NCBI GenBank assembly: GCA_015058655.1
Contig: SVBX01000002.1
Coordinates: 149,691-213,690 of the forward strand
Length of the DNA: 64,000 bases
Source of the DNA: Pseudoselenomonas ruminantium
Lineage (GTDB): Bacteria; Bacillota; Negativicutes; Selenomonadales; Selenomonadaceae
Direction of reading: 5' to 3'
A program made the translations under genes and the position numbers. This document shows positions 33,833 to 42,363 of this stretch, piece after piece. How positions within the stretch are numbered: the first letter of the stretch is position 1; the number at the start of each line of letters is the position of its first letter. The notes below the pieces were generated by a model. That model ran no database searches. It was not told the origin of the DNA and saw only the letters and a program-made list of their open reading frames with translations.

Positions 33833-34528
33833 ATGATTGCTTATTCACAAAAAGTGGAAAACATGGCATGTGTGGCACAGGAAGTGCACCACGGCGCCGC
33901 TCCGATTCCTGAGGAGGGCAAGTGGGTCAAGTCCAAGAACGTGCAGGACATCAGCGGTCTCACCCATGGTGTAGGCTGGTGCGCACCTCAGCAGGGTGCC
34001 TGCAAGCTGACCCTGAATGTCAAGGACGGCATCATCCAGGAAGCTCTCGTTGAGACCATCGGCTGCTCCGGCATGACCCACTCCGCTGCTATGGCAGCAG
34101 AGATCCTGCCCGGCCTCACCGTCCTCGAGGCTCTGAACACTGACCTGGTGTGCGATGCCATCAACACCGCTATGCGTGAGCTGTTCCTCCAGATTGCCTA
34201 TGGTCGTACCCAGACCGCATTCTCCGATGATGGTCTGCCAGTGGGCGCAGGTCTCGATGACCTGGGCAAGGGTCTCCGCAGCCAGGTCGGTACTCTCTAC
34301 AGCACCCTCAAGAAGGGCCCCCGTTACCTGGAGCTGGCTGAGGGCTATGTCACGAAGCTCGGTCTCGATAATGAAGGCCGCATCATCGGCTACGAGATCG
34401 TCCAGGTCGGCAAGGTCATGGAAGCTGTCCGCAAGGGCCAGGATGCTAACGAGGCCATCAAGGCCAACACCAGCACCAAGGGCCGTTTCGCAGACGCTGT
34501 GAAGACCATCGACCCCCGCGAGGACTAA
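33833..34528 (+). CDS. NifU/IscU-like iron-sulfur scaffold-type protein
   Basis: A 231-residue protein related to the NifU N-terminal scaffold fold. The Cys residues in GWCAPQQGACKLTL and VETIGCSGMTHS are the likely cluster or metal ligands. The protein is longer than IscU and has a C-terminal part with LGLDNEGRIIGYEIVQVGKV. It has the same highly biased codon use as the glycolytic genes, so it should be abundant. It always seems natural next to the GGGtGRT gene, which begins 60 bases downstream. Role and client are unknown; no other Isc or Suf gene is nearby. Confidence 0.75.
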   Translation: MIAYSQKVENMACVAQEVHHGAAPIPEEGKWVKSKNVQDISGLTHGVGWCAPQQGACKLTLNVKDGIIQEALVETIGCSGMTHSAAMAAEILPGLTVLEALNTDLVCDAINTAMRELFLQIAYGRTQTAFSDDGLPVGAGLDDLGKGLRSQVGTLYSTLKKGPRYLELAEGYVTKLGLDNEGRIIGYEIVQVGKVMEAVRKGQDANEAIKANTSTKGRFADAVKTIDPRED

Positions 34529-34588
34529 TTCGCGCCGCGTGACATACGCACCTGTAAGAGTTTGAAGCAATCAGGAGGAATGAATACA

Positions 34589-35590
34589 ATGGCAACATTT
34601 GAAGGCTATGAGCGCCGCATTGACACCATCAATGAGGTTTGCAAGAAATATGAGATCAAGGATCTGGACGAAGCCAAGAAGATCTGCGACGAGAAGGGCG
34701 TTGACCCCTACAAGATCGTAGAGAGCCTCCAGCCCATCGCTTTCGAGAACGCAAAGTGGGCTTACACCCTCGGCGCTGCTATCGCTATCAAGAAGGGCTG
34801 CAAGGCTGCTGCTGACGCTGCCAAGGCTATCGGCGAAGGCCTCCAGGCTTTCTGCGTGCCGGGCTCCGTTGCTGACCACCGCAAGGTCGGTCTCGGCCAC
34901 GGCAACCTGGGCGCTATGCTCCTCTCCGAGGATGCTGGCTGCTTCGCTTTCCTGGCTGGCCATGAGTCCTTCGCAGCTGCAGAGGGCGCTATCGGTATCG
35001 CTCAGACCGCTAACAAGGTTCGCAAGAACCCCCTGCGCGTCATCCTGAACGGCCTGGGCAAGGATGCTGCCCAGATCATCAGCCGCATCAACGGCTTCAC
35101 TTTCGTGGAGACCGAGTATGACTTCAAGGCTGACAAGGTCAACATCGTGAAGGAAATCGCTTACAGCGACGGCCTCCGTGCCAAGGTTCGCTGCTACGGC
35201 GCTGAGTCCGTGCAGGAAGGCGTTGCCATCATGAAGCTGGAGAATGTCGATATCTCCATCACCGGCAACTCCACCAACCCGACCCGCTTCCAGCATCCTG
35301 TGGCAGGCTGCTACAAGAAGGACTGCATCGAGAACGGCAAGAAGTACTTCTCCGTTGCCTCCGGCGGCGGCACCGGCCGTACCCTCCATCCGGACAACAT
35401 GGCAGCAGGCCCTGCTTCTTACGGCATGACCGACACCATGGGCCGTATGCATGGCGATGCTCAGTTCGCAGGTTCCTCCTCCGTGCCGGCTCATGTTGAC
35501 ATGATGGGCCTCATCGGCGCAGGCAACAACCCCATGGTCGGCATGACCGTGGCCGTGGCTGTGGCTGTGCAGGAAGCTATGAGCAAGTAA
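34589..35590 (+). CDS. GGGtGRT-family protein of unknown function
   Basis: A 333-residue protein containing the family signature GGGTGRTLHPDNMA at about residue 259. It is Gly/Ala-rich with segments such as GLGHGNLGAMLLSEDAGCF and ITGNSTNPTRFQHPVAGCYK. No known catalytic motif is recognised. Start at 34589 is chosen by spacing from AGGAGG. Codon bias is extreme, like gap and pgk, so the protein must be very abundant. It forms a unit with the NifU-like gene and ends at a strong terminator. An enzyme or carrier using an iron-sulfur cluster is a plausible guess only. Confidence 0.85.
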   Translation: MATFEGYERRIDTINEVCKKYEIKDLDEAKKICDEKGVDPYKIVESLQPIAFENAKWAYTLGAAIAIKKGCKAAADAAKAIGEGLQAFCVPGSVADHRKVGLGHGNLGAMLLSEDAGCFAFLAGHESFAAAEGAIGIAQTANKVRKNPLRVILNGLGKDAAQIISRINGFTFVETEYDFKADKVNIVKEIAYSDGLRAKVRCYGAESVQEGVAIMKLENVDISITGNSTNPTRFQHPVAGCYKKDCIENGKKYFSVASGGGTGRTLHPDNMAAGPASYGMTDTMGRMHGDAQFAGSSSVPAHVDMMGLIGAGNNPMVGMTVAVAVAVQEAMSK

Positions 35591-35612
35591 GAATAGCTTT
35601 TAGGCAAAATAG

Positions 35613-35649
35613 AAGGCGCAAGCTCCTTTTTGGGGCTTGCGCCTTTTTG
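35613..35649 (+). terminator. Intrinsic terminator after the GGGtGRT gene
   Basis: AAGGCGCAAGCTCC and GGGGCTTGCGCCTT with a short T loop and a T-run. Confidence 0.92.
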
Positions 35650-35748
35650 ATAGGCCAGGGCGTCTCAATTAATGCAAGTTGCAAGAAAATTTCCATGTCA
35701 GTCGATTCTTATCATGGTGTATGCCAATGCGATTTATCATGATGATTC

Positions 35749-35777
35749 TTGTGTTTTCCAGGGCTTGCTGATATACT
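35749..35777 (+). promoter_or_regulatory. Promoter of the first dha operon
   Basis: TTGTGT, 17-base spacer, TATACT, about 50 bases before dhaK. Confidence 0.5.
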
Positions 35778-35828
35778 AAATATAGGTGTAGCAACAATTC
35801 TGACAGTTTTAGCATTGGAGGTCGCATC

Positions 35829-36818
35829 ATGAAAAAAATCATCAACGCAGTGGAAAAAGTTGAGGAGCAGATGGTGCTGGGGTTGGTGAAATCAAGGCCC
35901 GCGAAGCTCAAGAAACTGGATTGTGGCAATGTGTTGGTGAGAAGTCCAAAGAAAGAGGGCAAGGTAGCGTTGGTTTCCGGCGGCGGCAGCGGGCATGAGC
36001 CTGCTCATGGCGGCTTTGTCGGTACCGGCATGCTGGACGCGGCTGTGGCTGGGGCAGTCTTCACTTCTCCTACCCCTGACCAGATTCTTGAGGGTATCAA
36101 GGCTGTGGCTACTGATGAGGGCGTGCTCTGCGTGGTGAAGAATTACACCGGTGATGTGATGAATTTTGAGATGGCTATCGATATGGCCAAGGATGAGGAC
36201 ATCAGGGCCGATTATGTGGTAGTCAATGATGATGTGGCAGTGAAGGATAGCCTTTATACTACGGGCCGCAGAGGCGTGGCGGGCACCATCCTGGTGCATA
36301 AGATTGCCGGAGCCAAGGCCGAAGAAGGGGCTAGCCTTGAGGAAGTCAAGGCTGTGGCTGAGAAGGTCATAGCCAATGTCCGCACCATGGGCATGGCCAT
36401 CGCTCCCTGCACCGTGCCTGCAGCAGGCAAGCCGGGTTTCATCCTTACGGATGAAGAAATGGAAATCGGCATTGGCATCCACGGGGAGCCGGGTACCCAT
36501 CGGGAAAAGCTGCAGCAGGCCGATGAAATCGCCAGGCAGCTTCTGGACAGAATCCTTGAGGATATTGATTACAAGGGCAGCGAAGTGGTGCTCATGGTGA
36601 ATGGCCTGGGAGCTACTCCCTTGATGGAGCTCTACATTGTCAACAACTTCGTTCAAGATTACTTGAAGGAAAAGGGCGTAAAGGTTTATGATACTATGGT
36701 AGGGAATTACATGACCTCCATAGAAATGGCGGGGTTCTCTCTGACCTTGCTGAAGCTTGACGATGAAATGAAGAGCCTCTATGAGGCGCCGGCTGATACG
36801 GCAGCCCTTCACAAATAA
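35829..36818 (+). CDS. dhaK: Dihydroxyacetone kinase subunit DhaK (copy 1)
   Basis: A 329-residue dihydroxyacetone-binding subunit of a PTS-dependent kinase. VSGGGSGHEPAHGGFVG is the substrate loop, and the His that binds dihydroxyacetone covalently is in IGIGIHGEPGTH. It works with DhaL, which carries ADP, and DhaM, which is phosphorylated by the PTS. The gene is followed by dhaL (70-base gap) and dhaM. Confidence 0.95.
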   Translation: MKKIINAVEKVEEQMVLGLVKSRPAKLKKLDCGNVLVRSPKKEGKVALVSGGGSGHEPAHGGFVGTGMLDAAVAGAVFTSPTPDQILEGIKAVATDEGVLCVVKNYTGDVMNFEMAIDMAKDEDIRADYVVVNDDVAVKDSLYTTGRRGVAGTILVHKIAGAKAEEGASLEEVKAVAEKVIANVRTMGMAIAPCTVPAAGKPGFILTDEEMEIGIGIHGEPGTHREKLQQADEIARQLLDRILEDIDYKGSEVVLMVNGLGATPLMELYIVNNFVQDYLKEKGVKVYDTMVGNYMTSIEMAGFSLTLLKLDDEMKSLYEAPADTAALHK

Positions 36819-36888
36819 GCCATCATTAAGGGGCTTTGAGAGGTCTTTGATATTTCCTGCATTAATTACGCACTAGGGGTTGAGGTTG

Positions 36889-37512
36889 ATGATCGATAGT
36901 AAGAAATTGTGTGAAATCCTTGCGAATATGGCAGAGAAAATCCAGGAGCAGAAGGATTTCCTGACTGAGCTGGACAATGAGATCGGTGATGGGGACCATG
37001 GCATCAATATGGCCCGTGGCTTTGCGGCAGTGAAGGAGAAGCTGCCAGCCATGGCTGATAAAGATGTAGGGGCCATACTCAAAGAGGTGGGCATGACCCT
37101 GGTTTCCACCGTGGGGGGCGCATCCGGCCCTCTTTATGGCACTGCTTTCATGAAGGCGGGGATGGCCTGCAAGGGCATGGCCGAAATCAGCGGGGAGGAT
37201 ATGCTCAAGGCTCTGTCAGCTGCTATAGCCGGCATCAAGCAGCGGGGCAAGTCTGAAGAAGGCGAGAAAACCATGCTGGATGCCCTGTGCCCCGCTGAGC
37301 GCGCTTTGTCGGAAGCCCTTGAGGGAGGAGCAGCGCTGAAGGATGCTCTGGGCAAGGCTGTGGATGCAGCTGAAGCCGGCTTGTTGCATACCAGGGATAT
37401 CATCGCTACCAAGGGGCGGGCCAGCTATCTGGGTGAGCGGAGCTTGGGACACCAGGATCCGGGAGCTGCTTCCTCCCTGCTGATGCTGCAGGTCCTGGAG
37501 GCTGCTCTTTAA
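36889..37512 (+). CDS. dhaL: Dihydroxyacetone kinase ADP-binding subunit DhaL (copy 1)
   Basis: A 207-residue all-helical barrel that holds ADP and transfers phosphate to dihydroxyacetone. The Mg-binding motif is LDNEIGDGDHGINMARG, and SVGGASGPLYGTAF-like and SYLGERSLGHQDPGAAS segments are typical. Start at 36889 lies after GGGGTTGAGG. A TTG three codons earlier is unlikely. Confidence 0.95.
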   Translation: MIDSKKLCEILANMAEKIQEQKDFLTELDNEIGDGDHGINMARGFAAVKEKLPAMADKDVGAILKEVGMTLVSTVGGASGPLYGTAFMKAGMACKGMAEISGEDMLKALSAAIAGIKQRGKSEEGEKTMLDALCPAERALSEALEGGAALKDALGKAVDAAEAGLLHTRDIIATKGRASYLGERSLGHQDPGAASSLLMLQVLEAAL

Positions 37513-37554
37513 GACGATTTCTGCTATGGCGGCAAATGCACAGGAGGTATCACT

Positions 37555-37944
37555 ATGGTTGGGATTGTGATCGTGTCCCACAGCCAGAAACTGGCTGAAG
37601 GCGTGGTAGAGATTGCCAAGATGATGGCGGACAAGGACGCGCCTATCGTAGCGGCGGGCGGCATGGAGGATGGCGGCCCTGGTACCAGCTTTGAGAAGAT
37701 AAGCAGGGCTGTGGAGGAGGTCTACTCCGATGAGGGTGTGGCTATCCTCATGGATATGGGGAGCGCCGTCATGACGGCAGAAATGGTCATAGAGACCATG
37801 GAGGACCGTCGTATCAGGCTGATAGACGGCCCTGTGGCCGAAGGTGCAGTGCTGGCTGCCGTAGAAGCCAAGATGGGGTCTTCTCTGGATATGATCGCCC
37901 AGAGGGTAGAGGAAGCCAGGGGGATGAAGAAGCTCAGCGAGTGA
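37555..37944 (+). CDS. dhaM: Phosphocarrier DhaM, EIIA-mannose-like
   Basis: A 129-residue single-domain DhaM. VIVSHSQKLAEGV puts the phospho-acceptor His at residue 9, and GGPGTSFEKI and ILMDMGSAVM are family motifs. It receives phosphate from HPr and passes it to ADP on DhaL. No HPr or EI domain is fused. It is the only dhaM next to two dhaK-dhaL pairs. Confidence 0.93.
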   Translation: MVGIVIVSHSQKLAEGVVEIAKMMADKDAPIVAAGGMEDGGPGTSFEKISRAVEEVYSDEGVAILMDMGSAVMTAEMVIETMEDRRIRLIDGPVAEGAVLAAVEAKMGSSLDMIAQRVEEARGMKKLSE

Positions 37945-38098
37945 AATATAAAATAAACTTCTGCAGGCAGGAATTAGCGTACCTTAGCACGAATATGTGC
38001 AGGCGAAGGGAGTCGTTGTTTCCTGTCTCTTTTTTTGATTATTTATGCGAATTGTTTGTCATCGGAGTTCTGTTGAGGGCAGACAAAGAGGTGAGACC

Positions 38099-39085
38099 GT
38101 GAAAAAATTCATCAATGGGCCAGAGAATCTTGAGGCGGAAATTATCAAGGGGCTGGCTTTGTCAAAACCGGGCATCCTCCGCCAGTTGCCTGGCAGCAAT
38201 GTCCTTGTACGGCAGAATCTCAAGAAGGATAAGGTGGCATTGGTTTTTGGCTGTGGCAGCGGGCATGAGCCTGCACCAGGTGGATATGTGGGTTATGGCA
38301 TGCTGGATGCGGCCGTTCCTGGCAAGATATTTTCATCCCCCACCCCGGATATGATCCTGAAGGGAATAAAAGAGGTGCACACAAAGGCAGGGGTCCTTTG
38401 CATCATTGTGAACTACACAGGTGATGTGCTGAATTTCCGCATGGCTATGGAAATGGCCCAGATGGAGGGCATCGCTGTGGAATCTGTCGTTGTGGCGGAT
38501 GATGTAGCCACCCAGAAGAGCAAGTCTGTGGGACAGCGAGGACTGGCTGGCGTGTTGCTGGTGGCGAAGATTGCAGGGGCCGAGGCGGAGATGGGCACGG
38601 ATCTTTATGGCGTGAAGGAAGTGGCAAAATGGGCTGCTTCTGGCGTGCGCACTTTGGGGGTGGCTTGTCGACCTTGCGTTATCCCCAATGATGGCGAACC
38701 ATGCTTCGAACTTGGTGAAATGGAGATGGAAATCGGCATGGGGCTCCACGGGGAGCCAGGGGTTATGCGCTGCAGCATGATGAATGCTCGCGATACTGCC
38801 AGGCAGATGCTGGAGCTTATACTGCTGGATTGCAACTATGAAAACAGTGAGGTTGTAGTGCTCATAAACGGTCTTGGTGGCACTCCCATCATGGAGCTGT
38901 ATGTGGTAAATGAATTCGTCCATCAATACCTGGCGGAGCAAGGCATAGTGATCTACGACACTATGATAGGAAATTTCATTACATCTATGGAGATGGGGGG
39001 ATTTTCTATAAGCCTTATGCGTTTGGATCCGCACCTGAAGGCGCTTTACGACGCTGCGGCCGTGACCCCAATCATCAGACGTTAG
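38099..39085 (+). CDS. dhaK: Dihydroxyacetone kinase subunit DhaK (copy 2)
   Basis: A 328-residue paralogue of the upstream DhaK. The substrate loop is altered to VFGCGSGHEPAPGGYVG, while the covalent His is kept in IGMGLHGEPGVM. The start is GTG at 38099 after AAAGAGGTGAGACC; a longer frame upstream begins in non-coding DNA. Base composition is lower in GC than copy 1 and identity looks moderate, so it is not a recent duplicate. It may bind another substrate or act as a regulator. Confidence 0.9.
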   Translation: MKKFINGPENLEAEIIKGLALSKPGILRQLPGSNVLVRQNLKKDKVALVFGCGSGHEPAPGGYVGYGMLDAAVPGKIFSSPTPDMILKGIKEVHTKAGVLCIIVNYTGDVLNFRMAMEMAQMEGIAVESVVVADDVATQKSKSVGQRGLAGVLLVAKIAGAEAEMGTDLYGVKEVAKWAASGVRTLGVACRPCVIPNDGEPCFELGEMEMEIGMGLHGEPGVMRCSMMNARDTARQMLELILLDCNYENSEVVVLINGLGGTPIMELYVVNEFVHQYLAEQGIVIYDTMIGNFITSMEMGGFSISLMRLDPHLKALYDAAAVTPIIRR

Positions 39086-39096
39086 GAGGTGGCTGC

Positions 39097-39744
39097 ATGA
39101 CGGGGAAAGCATACATGATTGCGGCCCTGGAAGAGGTCAGCAGAGTTATCATGGAGAATGAAGCGGTGCTCAATCGCTTGGACAATGCCATAGGAGACGG
39201 GGATCATGGCACTAACATGGCCAGGGCTTCACGCATGATGCTGAAGCTTCTGCCGGAGCTGGCAGAGACAAGGGATGACATGGGTGACATACTTCATCAG
39301 GTGGGGATGAGCTGCATCAGCGAGATAGGTGGCTCAGCCGGACCGCTTTTCGGTACTTTTTATCTGAGGGCTGGTATGGTGAACCATGGCAAGATTGCCA
39401 TGGAGCCTGCGGATTGGGTGGCCAGTTTTGAGGCTGGCGCTGTGGGAGTTTCCCAGCTGGGCATGAGCACGGAGGGGGAAAAGACCATGTTGGATGCTCT
39501 TTTCCCCGCAAACAGGGCCATGCAGGAGGCACTGGAGGCGGGCAAGTCCCTTCAGGAAATCCTGGCTGCAGGCGTTGAGGCCGCCAGAGACGGCGTGGAA
39601 TACACCAAGACTATCCAGGCCAGCAAGGGCAGGGCTGCCTATATAGGGGAAAGAAGCATTGGCCATCAGGATCCCGGCGCTACTACTATTATGCTCATGA
39701 TTCAGGCCATGCACAAGGTGGCTGTGGACATGAACGCCGGATGA
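39097..39744 (+). CDS. dhaL: Dihydroxyacetone kinase subunit DhaL (copy 2)
   Basis: A 215-residue DhaL with the ADP/Mg motif LDNAIGDGDHGTNMARAS and the AAYIGERSIGHQDPGATT tail motif. GGAGG precedes the ATG and the gap to dhaK copy 2 is 11 bases. No second dhaM follows, so it probably shares DhaM with copy 1. Confidence 0.92.
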   Translation: MTGKAYMIAALEEVSRVIMENEAVLNRLDNAIGDGDHGTNMARASRMMLKLLPELAETRDDMGDILHQVGMSCISEIGGSAGPLFGTFYLRAGMVNHGKIAMEPADWVASFEAGAVGVSQLGMSTEGEKTMLDALFPANRAMQEALEAGKSLQEILAAGVEAARDGVEYTKTIQASKGRAAYIGERSIGHQDPGATTIMLMIQAMHKVAVDMNAG

Positions 39745-39903
39745 GGATTCTGAGGCATAGCATCTGCTGTTCGATTTCAGCATAATTTTTACTGATGAAG
39801 GTTACTTTTTGCCATGAATCAAAGCAATGAATTTGAAGCAATTTGCACAAGGAAAGAGTCTTTTCTGAAAATATTTTTTTCAGCTCAAAACCCTTGAAAA
39901 TGT

Positions 39904-39932
39904 TTTACTTATGGGGCTAAAAAGTGTAGAAT
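39904..39932 (+). promoter_or_regulatory. Promoter of pyk
   Basis: TTTACT, 17-base spacer, TAGAAT. It gives a leader of about 145 bases that contains the long hairpin described separately. The 340-base gap upstream of pyk otherwise shows nothing coding. Confidence 0.6.
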
Positions 39933-39982
39933 AGTTCTTGCGAAAAGGGTGGGGAAATGTTCCCATCCGTGAAATCAGGCCG

Positions 39983-40049
39983 AGACAGGACACTACGAAG
40001 CGACGCCATGGAACAGGAGAGCGAAAGTTCTCCGCGGCAGTGTCCGTCT
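39983..40049 (+). ncRNA. Rod-like hairpin in the pyk 5' leader
   Basis: AGAC-A-GGACACT pairs with AGTGTCC-GTCT at the base. The inner part pairs GCC with GGC and GGAGA with TCTCC around GCGAAAG. A T-rich tail follows, 12 bases later. It may be an attenuator, a leader-type regulatory RNA or an mRNA stabiliser. It does not match a riboswitch class that I recognise. Confidence 0.5.
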
Positions 40050-40084
40050 ATATATTATTTTTTATTTAAGGTGGGGGTTAACAC

Positions 40085-41497
40085 ATGTTAAAGAAGACGA
40101 AAATCATCTGCACCCAGGGACCTGCTACGGAGAAGCCGGGCGTTATCGAAAAGCTCATCGAGAACGGCATGAACTGCGCTCGTTTCAACTTCTCCCATGG
40201 CGACCATCAGGAGCATCTGGGCCGCATCAACATGGTGCGCGAAGCTGCCAAGAAGGCAGGCAAGGTGATTTCCCTGATCCTTGACACTAAGGGCCCTGAG
40301 ATGCGCCTTGGTGAGTTCAAGGACGGCAAGGTCATGCTGGAGAAGGGCAACAAGTTCACGCTGACCTTCGAGGACATTCCCGGCGACGAGACTCATGTTT
40401 CCGTAAACCATAAGGGCCTTTACACCGAAGTGAAGCCCGGCGATACCCTGCTCCTCTCCGACGGCCTCGTGGCTTTGAAGGTGGACGAGATCAAGGGCAA
40501 GGACATTGTCACCACCATCCAGAACAGCGGCAAGATGAGCACCAAGAAGCGCGTGGCAGCTCCCGGCGTTTCCCTGGGCCTGCCTCCTGTTTCCGAGCAG
40601 GATGCCAAGGACATCGTCTTCGGCTGCCAGCAGGATATGGACTTCGTGGCTGCTTCCTTCATCCAGCGTCCTGAGGATGTGCTGGCTATCAGGAAGCTCA
40701 TCGAGGAGAACCACGGCCATATGCAGATCATCCCCAAGATCGAGAACCTTGAGGGCGTGAAGAATTTCGACAAGATCCTCGAGGTTTCCGACGGCATCAT
40801 GGTTGCCCGCGGCGACCTGGGCGTAGAGGTTCCTGCTGAGGATGTGCCCCTTATCCAGAAGGAGATCATCAAGAAGTGCAACAAGGCCGGCAAGCCCGTC
40901 ATCGTTGCTACCCAGATGCTGGACTCCATGGAGCGCAACCCCCGTCCGACCCGTGCAGAGGTTTCTGACGTAGGTAACGCTATCCTGGACGGCACCGATG
41001 CCATCATGCTCTCCGGCGAGACTGCTTCCGGCGACTACCCGGTAGAGGCTGTTTCCACCATGAACCGCATCGCTACCCGCATTGAGAGCTCCCTTGAGTA
41101 CAAGGATCTCTTCATGGAGCGCGGCTTCGAGCATCTTCAGAGCCGCACTCGCGCCGTGGCCCATGCTACTGTGCAGATGGCTTACGAGCTGGATGCAGCA
41201 GCCATCATCGCTCCCACCGAGAGTGGCTACACTGCTGAGGTCATTTCCAAGTACCGTCCGAAGGCAGCTATCGTGGCCTACACTCCCGACGAGCGCGCCG
41301 TCCGCCAGCTGAACCTGCGCTGGGGCGTATATCCCATCCTGGGCAGCCAGTGGAGCGATGTGAACGAGATGACCAGCGGCGCCACTGCAGCAGCTGTGAA
41401 GCATGACTATGTGAAGCGTGGCGACTGCACCATCATCACCAGCGGCATCAAGACCAGCGAAGGCAACACCAACTCCATCCGTATCTACACCATCTAA
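40085..41497 (+). CDS. pyk: Pyruvate kinase
   Basis: A 470-residue enzyme making ATP and pyruvate from phosphoenolpyruvate. Motifs are NCARFNFSHGDH, the K-binding LDTKGPEMRLG, the catalytic VARGDLGVEVP, and VATQMLDSM. It lacks the extra C-terminal PEP-utiliser-like domain of some Firmicutes enzymes. Strong codon bias again marks high expression. Confidence 0.97.
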   Translation: MLKKTKIICTQGPATEKPGVIEKLIENGMNCARFNFSHGDHQEHLGRINMVREAAKKAGKVISLILDTKGPEMRLGEFKDGKVMLEKGNKFTLTFEDIPGDETHVSVNHKGLYTEVKPGDTLLLSDGLVALKVDEIKGKDIVTTIQNSGKMSTKKRVAAPGVSLGLPPVSEQDAKDIVFGCQQDMDFVAASFIQRPEDVLAIRKLIEENHGHMQIIPKIENLEGVKNFDKILEVSDGIMVARGDLGVEVPAEDVPLIQKEIIKKCNKAGKPVIVATQMLDSMERNPRPTRAEVSDVGNAILDGTDAIMLSGETASGDYPVEAVSTMNRIATRIESSLEYKDLFMERGFEHLQSRTRAVAHATVQMAYELDAAAIIAPTESGYTAEVISKYRPKAAIVAYTPDERAVRQLNLRWGVYPILGSQWSDVNEMTSGATAAAVKHDYVKRGDCTIITSGIKTSEGNTNSIRIYTI

Positions 41498-41516
41498 GTT
41501 TCTTAGAGGTTAGGAG

Positions 41517-41545
41517 AAAGGCTCCGGCACTGCCGGGGCCTTTTG
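41517..41545 (+). terminator. Intrinsic terminator after pyk
   Basis: AAAGGCTCCGG and CCGGGGCCTTTT, the usual GC-rich stem with a T tail. Confidence 0.82.
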
Positions 41546-41638
41546 TGTTATGGGGGATGGATAAATTATTGAATAGTCATACAAAATATTGTAAAATAAT
41601 CTTGATATCTTAGTTTGTGTGGGAAAGGAGCTGTTCCC

Positions 41639-41941
41639 ATGAGTCCAGGTATATTTACTATAGAAAAAATTACTTCGTTGGTAAAACCGTTGGTTGCAAA
41701 GTACCATGTGAAGGAAATGTATCTGTTTGGCTCGTATGCCAGGGGCGAGGCTGATGAGAATAGCGATTTGGATTTTTTGGTATTTGGAGGAAAAGAATTC
41801 AAGCCTACGCTTATATTTGCTTTGGGAGAGGAACTGCGTGAAGTGCTGAACAAGCAAGTGGATATTTTTGAGATACGGGAAATAAATCAAGATAGCGAGT
41901 TTTATAAAACGATTATGAGAGAAAAGGTTTTGGTAGCGTGA
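41639..41941 (+). CDS. MNT-type minimal nucleotidyltransferase
   Basis: A 100-residue protein with the catalytic motif LFGSYARGEADENSDLDFLV (GSx10DxD) followed by VDIFEI. In MNT/HEPN modules this kind of enzyme neutralises a HEPN RNase toxin by modifying it with AMP. No HEPN partner with an RxxxxH motif is found on either side, so this copy is orphaned or its partner is lost. Start at 41639 follows AAAGGAG. It lies in an AT-rich patch unlike the flanks. Confidence 0.85.
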   Translation: MSPGIFTIEKITSLVKPLVAKYHVKEMYLFGSYARGEADENSDLDFLVFGGKEFKPTLIFALGEELREVLNKQVDIFEIREINQDSEFYKTIMREKVLVA

Positions 41942-41977
41942 AATCATCAGAGTTTGTATTTATATAGGGAGAATATT

Positions 41978-42262
41978 ATGCATAATCAAATTAAAAGAAT
42001 AATAAAAGCAAAAGAAATTGTGGATATTATTTTTGATTATAATAGAATGATATATCTTTGGAATATAAATGATGAGTATTCTATAATGATACATATTAAT
42101 TCAATCTACAGCAAATATCCTGTTGAAATATGTATTTATAATGCAGTTAATCCCATAGCACCAAGAACACTTGAAGAAAACGTTATGGAAGGATTGAGGT
42201 TTCTTAATGGGGTATTGAATGCAAAAATGCTTGATTTGGCAAAAGATATTTATTATCATTAA
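41978..42262 (+). CDS. Hypothetical protein in an AT-rich patch
   Basis: A 94-residue protein with no recognised domain, rich in Ile, Asn and Tyr. GGGAGAATATT precedes the ATG. It starts 36 bases after the MNT gene, so the two could be co-transcribed, but it does not look like a HEPN toxin. Its GC content is far below the surrounding core genome. Confidence 0.55.
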   Translation: MHNQIKRIIKAKEIVDIIFDYNRMIYLWNINDEYSIMIHINSIYSKYPVEICIYNAVNPIAPRTLEENVMEGLRFLNGVLNAKMLDLAKDIYYH

Positions 42263-42363
42263 ATATGAATATATCTTATATGGTTATGTTTTGGAGGATT
42301 ATATAAATATTTTCTTTTGTTTATATAGATAATTGTTTATTTCTTGTAAAGGAAAGTATGGCT

